Assembly (NCBI GenBank): GCA_046294845.1
Contig: JBKBNU010000001.1
Location: 992,001-1,056,000, forward strand
Direction: 5' to 3'
From: Micavibrio_C sp046294845
GTDB lineage: Bacteria; Pseudomonadota; Alphaproteobacteria; Micavibrionales; Micavibrionaceae
Length of the DNA stretch: 64,000 nucleotides
Numbering within the stretch: position 1 is the stretch's first letter; the number at the start of each line of letters is the position of its first letter. Both the position numbers and the translations under genes were made by a program. Below, in pieces: positions 60,946-64,000 of this stretch. The notes beneath the pieces are model-generated. The model worked only from the letters and a program-made list of their open reading frames with translations. It did no database searches and was not told where the DNA came from.

Positions 60946-61883
60946 TGTCACAGCGTTGTGAAATTATATGGGACCATCTAAGTCTTGAGGCATGGGATGA
61001 ATTATTCGCGCGTATTCCCCGTTCGAATATATTGCAGTCCTATCCTTACGCTCAAGCCTACTGTCAGTCCCACCAGCAGCGCGCCCATTGGGGTCTGATC
61101 CGTATTGACGGGCAGGATGCCGGACTGGTGCAGATATTTGAGGTGGGACTGTTGAGGAATATGATTCACGCCGTTTCTCTTGATAGGGGGCCTTTATGGC
61201 TGCCTGAATTTGGTACCGCAGAAAATATTCTGTCTTTCTATGCTGAATTTGATCGCCTTTATCCGCGCCGTTTTGGTCGCCGCCGCCGGATTATTCCCGA
61301 GGTCAGAGCTGAAGATGCCTTGTTGTTACCGATGAAACCCGAGGCCGGAATAGATCCTTATAAAACCATATGGATTGATTTATCGGGTACCGAAGAGGAA
61401 TTGCGCGCGCATCTTGATAAAAAATGGCGTAACGCCTTAAGCAAGGCGGAAAGATCCCCTATCTCTTTTGTTTGGGATCAGGGGCAGCATTCCTTGGATT
61501 GGATTTTGCAACATCATAGCGCCCATAGAGAAATCGCTGGCTATAAGGCGGCTTCGCCGCGCTTTATAAGATTACTGGCAAGATATTTTGGTGCCCGTCA
61601 GGACATGTTTATCGCTCGTGCTTTTTTGGGAGAAGAGGCGATCGCGGGTGTTCTTTTCTTCCGGCACGGTTCATCGGCTACTTACCAGATAGGCTGGAAC
61701 GGGCCAGAGGGCCGTCAATATAACGCCCATCATCTTTTGCTATGGCAGGCGATGCTGAAATTGAAAGCATCGGGTGTTTCATCAATTGATCTGGGTGGCA
61801 TTAATAACGAGGCCGATGGTGTGCGCGCTTTTAAAGAGGGGCTGGGCGGCGAAGCCGTTACGCTCTCCGGCATATACCACTAA
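60945..61883 (+). CDS. FemAB/GNAT-like acyltransferase
   Basis: A 312-residue protein of the FemAB-type GNAT fold (acetyltransferase_6). The N-terminal half includes ARIPRSNILQSYPYAQAY and LRNMIHAVSLDRGPLWLPEFG. The second GNAT half has IDLSGTEEELRAHLDKKWRNALSKAER, LAGVLFFRHGSSATYQIGW-like, and SIDLGGINNEADGVRAFKEGLGG, which are conserved in this family. Members transfer acyl or aminoacyl groups, often to cell-surface molecules. It is translationally coupled to nhaA. Confidence 0.8.
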   Translation: MSQRCEIIWDHLSLEAWDELFARIPRSNILQSYPYAQAYCQSHQQRAHWGLIRIDGQDAGLVQIFEVGLLRNMIHAVSLDRGPLWLPEFGTAENILSFYAEFDRLYPRRFGRRRRIIPEVRAEDALLLPMKPEAGIDPYKTIWIDLSGTEEELRAHLDKKWRNALSKAERSPISFVWDQGQHSLDWILQHHSAHREIAGYKAASPRFIRLLARYFGARQDMFIARAFLGEEAIAGVLFFRHGSSATYQIGWNGPEGRQYNAHHLLLWQAMLKLKASGVSSIDLGGINNEADGVRAFKEGLGGEAVTLSGIYH

Positions 61884-61885
61884 CC

Positions 61886-63145
61886 TTACCATTCATTGAA
61901 ATGGCTGACGCGATATTGCGGGTCTGTAGCAATAAATGTTTTGATTGCCGGTGTTTCCCGAACCTGCTTGAATTTGGTTACAGTATCTTTAAGGGCCTGT
62001 AATTCTCCGGCATGGGGGATATGCACAGGGGAAGTTCTGGCCATACGGATTGTGATATTCATAAAATCATTTACAAAGCCCACCCATGCCATGATGTCGC
62101 GCGGGCTGGTTGTTCCCGGGTGATGGCGGAATTCGGCTGTGCCGTATCTATGGATGCAGGAAAGATTGATGCGGCTAAAACGTCGGCCAAAGGGCTGTAT
62201 CAGTTTATCTTCACTGGCAAAATAGGGGCTGGGCATAATATTGTCAGTGCGCTGTGCGACAGCATTCATAAAATCTGTGCGGGCGTCTCCTGTGCGTTCT
62301 ATGCCATAGCTTTCGGTGCTCACGAAGCGGTAGGGATGCGTCATAGTATTATCAAGAAAATCGAGATCATCTTCGATGGCGGCATAGTTGATCACCATTT
62401 GCCGGATCACATTCAGGCGCAAATCATCGTCTTGTATGGACATCAGGCCGACATGAACATGAAGGGCGCATTTCTGTTCAGGGGCAGCCTTGACTTTGAG
62501 TGATTTGAGATAATCGGTATAAAGATAAAGCCTGTGAATATTGGGGTCGGTAAGAATGGGTGATACCAGCTCTCTGCCTTCGGTAAAGTCATCAGACTTT
62601 ATAGAACCATCATCCGTCAAGAGCCATGTCTTGTCATGCAAATTAATGGTTCTTTTGAAAGGTTGATCATCAACCATACCAAAAAATTCGCTTTCGACGC
62701 CAAATGTAGAAGCAAGGGATTGTTTTTGGGGCAGCAAAGAGAGATCAAGCGGTGTCGACAGCAGCATGCGCGCTTTTTCCTGCGCCGCGGCAGAGAGTTT
62801 AAATTCCGTGGCGGCCGAGGCAAAAAGCACCTGATCGAAATGCTCACGGCTCAAGGCTCCCAGACGGCCAGCTTCCCCCAGCGGGGAATTTCTGAAATTT
62901 GTCATCACCGCTTTTGTGATAGCAGCAGCATGTGAAGGGGAGAGGAGATAATCCGGCAGATGGTAGTGGCCTGCCACGTCCCTGATTTTGGATGTGAGGT
63001 CATCGACATCACCTTTGTTTATCATGAGGGTGCGCAGACACAGGCCCTTAAGACCCATGCGTACAGCTGCTGCCCGTCCAAAGAGGGCTTTGGCATGGGT
63101 TTTCTTGTTGTTGATCGTATCCTGAAAATAGCTGTAGTTATTCAT
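61886..63145 (-). CDS. Amidoligase-family protein (COOH-NH2 ligase)
   Basis: A 419-residue protein whose C-terminal two-thirds match the amidoligase (COOH-NH2 ligase) superfamily. FGVESEFFG (Glu/Glu), LLTDDGSIKSDDFTEGRELVSPIL, CALHVHVGL and GTAEFRHHPGTTSPRDIMAWVGF are the characteristic motifs. Members form amide bonds on peptides or small molecules, often alongside glutamyl-cyclotransferases; no such partner is visible next to it. The first 150 residues are helical and not recognised. Convergent with the FemAB-like gene by 2 bp. Confidence 0.78.
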   Translation of the reverse strand: MNNYSYFQDTINNKKTHAKALFGRAAAVRMGLKGLCLRTLMINKGDVDDLTSKIRDVAGHYHLPDYLLSPSHAAAITKAVMTNFRNSPLGEAGRLGALSREHFDQVLFASAATEFKLSAAAQEKARMLLSTPLDLSLLPQKQSLASTFGVESEFFGMVDDQPFKRTINLHDKTWLLTDDGSIKSDDFTEGRELVSPILTDPNIHRLYLYTDYLKSLKVKAAPEQKCALHVHVGLMSIQDDDLRLNVIRQMVINYAAIEDDLDFLDNTMTHPYRFVSTESYGIERTGDARTDFMNAVAQRTDNIMPSPYFASEDKLIQPFGRRFSRINLSCIHRYGTAEFRHHPGTTSPRDIMAWVGFVNDFMNITIRMARTSPVHIPHAGELQALKDTVTKFKQVRETPAIKTFIATDPQYRVSHFNEW

Positions 63146-63316
63146 GATGCGCTTTTATATCAGAGCGCCATATAATATGCAATAATTATGAAAAATAATA
63201 AACTTGTTTTATTTCAATATGTTAACTGAGGCACTGTCTTTCATTTTCCCTTAAATATTGTAGAGTTATACTGCACTGCCGTTCTGGCTTGTCTTTCTAT
63301 TCTCGGAGATTTTCCC

Positions 63317-64000
63317 ATGTCGAATGCAACCCCCATTACAGTAGCCCGTGGTGATGGTATTGGCCCTGAAATTATGGATGCGACCTTGCGCATTCTGGAA
63401 GCAGCCGGTGCGGCGCTGAAAATTGAAGAAATCAAGATCGGCAAAGATGTTTATGAAAGCGGCGTACCAAGCGGTATTCCCGATAGCGCATGGGAATCCC
63501 TGCGCCGGACAAAAATTTTGCTGAAAGGCCCGATTACCACTCCGCAGGGCGGCGGTTATAAAAGCCTGAACGTGACCATGCGCAAGGCCTTGGGCCTTTA
63601 TGCGAATGTGCGCCCGTGTATTTCCTATGCACCGTACGTGGAAACAAAGCATCCGAATATGGATCTGGTGATCGTGCGCGAGAACGAGGAAGATTTGTAT
63701 GGCGGGATCGAGTATCGCCAATCGCAGGACGTGATGGCATGTTTGAAAATTATCTCCCGTCCGGGCACAGAACGTATTGTGCGCTATGCGTTTGAATATG
63801 CCCGCGCCAATAACCGTAAAAAAGTTACCTGTATGACCAAGGACAATATCATGAAGCTCACCGATGGCTTGTTCCATCGTGTCTTTGATGAAATTGGTGC
63901 CGAATATCCGGATATTGAACAAAACCACATGATTATCGACATTGGTACGGCCAAGATTGCCGCCGCCCCGCATCTGTTTGATGTGATTGTGACTCCGAAC
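63317..64000 (+). CDS. icd: Isocitrate dehydrogenase, 5' part (3' end outside window)
   Basis: NADP- or NAD-dependent decarboxylating dehydrogenase of the isocitrate/isopropylmalate family. The visible 228 residues start MSNATPITVARGDGIGPEIM. They include LLKGPITTPQGGGYKSLNVTMRKALGLYANVRP, which contains the substrate-phosphate and Arg contacts, and IVRENEEDLYGGIEYR. The pattern fits the isocitrate form common in alphaproteobacteria. The 3' end runs out of the window; 63146-63316 upstream is non-coding, AT-rich and probably holds its promoter. Confidence 0.9.
   Translation, partial: MSNATPITVARGDGIGPEIMDATLRILEAAGAALKIEEIKIGKDVYESGVPSGIPDSAWESLRRTKILLKGPITTPQGGGYKSLNVTMRKALGLYANVRPCISYAPYVETKHPNMDLVIVRENEEDLYGGIEYRQSQDVMACLKIISRPGTERIVRYAFEYARANNRKKVTCMTKDNIMKLTDGLFHRVFDEIGAEYPDIEQNHMIIDIGTAKIAAAPHLFDVIVTPN

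Noticed and set aside
1..64000. tRNA or rRNA genes
   Set aside because: No cloverleaf with T-arm GTTC and CCA end, nor rRNA core sequence, was recognised by eye.

Overview
The window is a stretch of an alphaproteobacterial chromosome with moderate GC and no rRNA or tRNA genes. The evidence for Alphaproteobacteria is the ftsZ-lpxC-bamD-recN order, split pntAA/pntAB/pntB genes, a DUF1476 F1-ATPase zeta-type inhibitor, the separate PurS/PurQ/short-PurL system, and a GAAC-N7-GAAC SOS-type box. A Micavibrio-like or Rhodospirillales-like host would fit, but I cannot fix the genus from this sequence alone.

Layout. 1-7.3 kb: division and envelope genes (ftsZ 3' part, an unknown membrane protein, lpxC, a queuosine-salvage protein, bamD, recN). 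7.3-10.4 kb, minus strand: proton-translocating transhydrogenase. 10.6-22.7 kb: a surface-protein module. TolC, a LapB-like ABC exporter with a degenerate C39 domain, an HlyD adaptor and a CHASE2 adenylate/guanylate cyclase face a convergent gene for a 1161-residue FecR/FG-GAP protein (the likely substrate). A cNMP-binding EAL phosphodiesterase follows, so cAMP and c-di-GMP may both control the module. 23-30.2 kb: rpmJ, a DUF3137 protein and the rod-shape genes mreB, mreC, mreD, mrdA and rodA. 30.2-36.4 kb: grxD, bolA, purL and purQ (minus), then DUF1476, purC, purS and alkA. 36.5-41 kb, minus: an HEXXH protein, NAD kinase, pyrE, a PfkB sugar/nucleoside kinase and an S24-type repressor.

41.1-57.4 kb: the most unusual region, a compact T7-like (podoviral) particle cluster. 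In T7 order it has portal, scaffold, capsid, tail tube A, nozzle, internal virion-like protein, tailspike, a small-terminase candidate, large terminase and a lysis cassette with a GTA-type holin. I see no integrase, replication gene, RNA polymerase or attachment repeats, and it sits directly between ordinary chromosomal genes. Its first promoter carries GAAC-N7-GAAC, the alphaproteobacterial LexA pattern. A divergent S24 repressor lies next to it behind its own pair of inverted repeats. Inside the cluster are cargo-like genes on their own transcription units (a PilZ protein, an AlkB-like dioxygenase, an unknown 172-residue protein). Several intrinsic terminators stand in front of structural genes, and the capsid promoter carries a perfect 20-bp palindrome. 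The cluster could be a domesticated, SOS-linked podovirus-derived element (gene-transfer-agent-like) or a decaying prophage. An apparent in-frame gap in the portal favours decay; intact terminase residues and an intact lysis cassette favour function.

57.4-64 kb: an EamA transporter, deoA, nhaA, a FemAB-like transferase, an orphan amidoligase-family protein and the 5' part of an isocitrate dehydrogenase gene running off the window.
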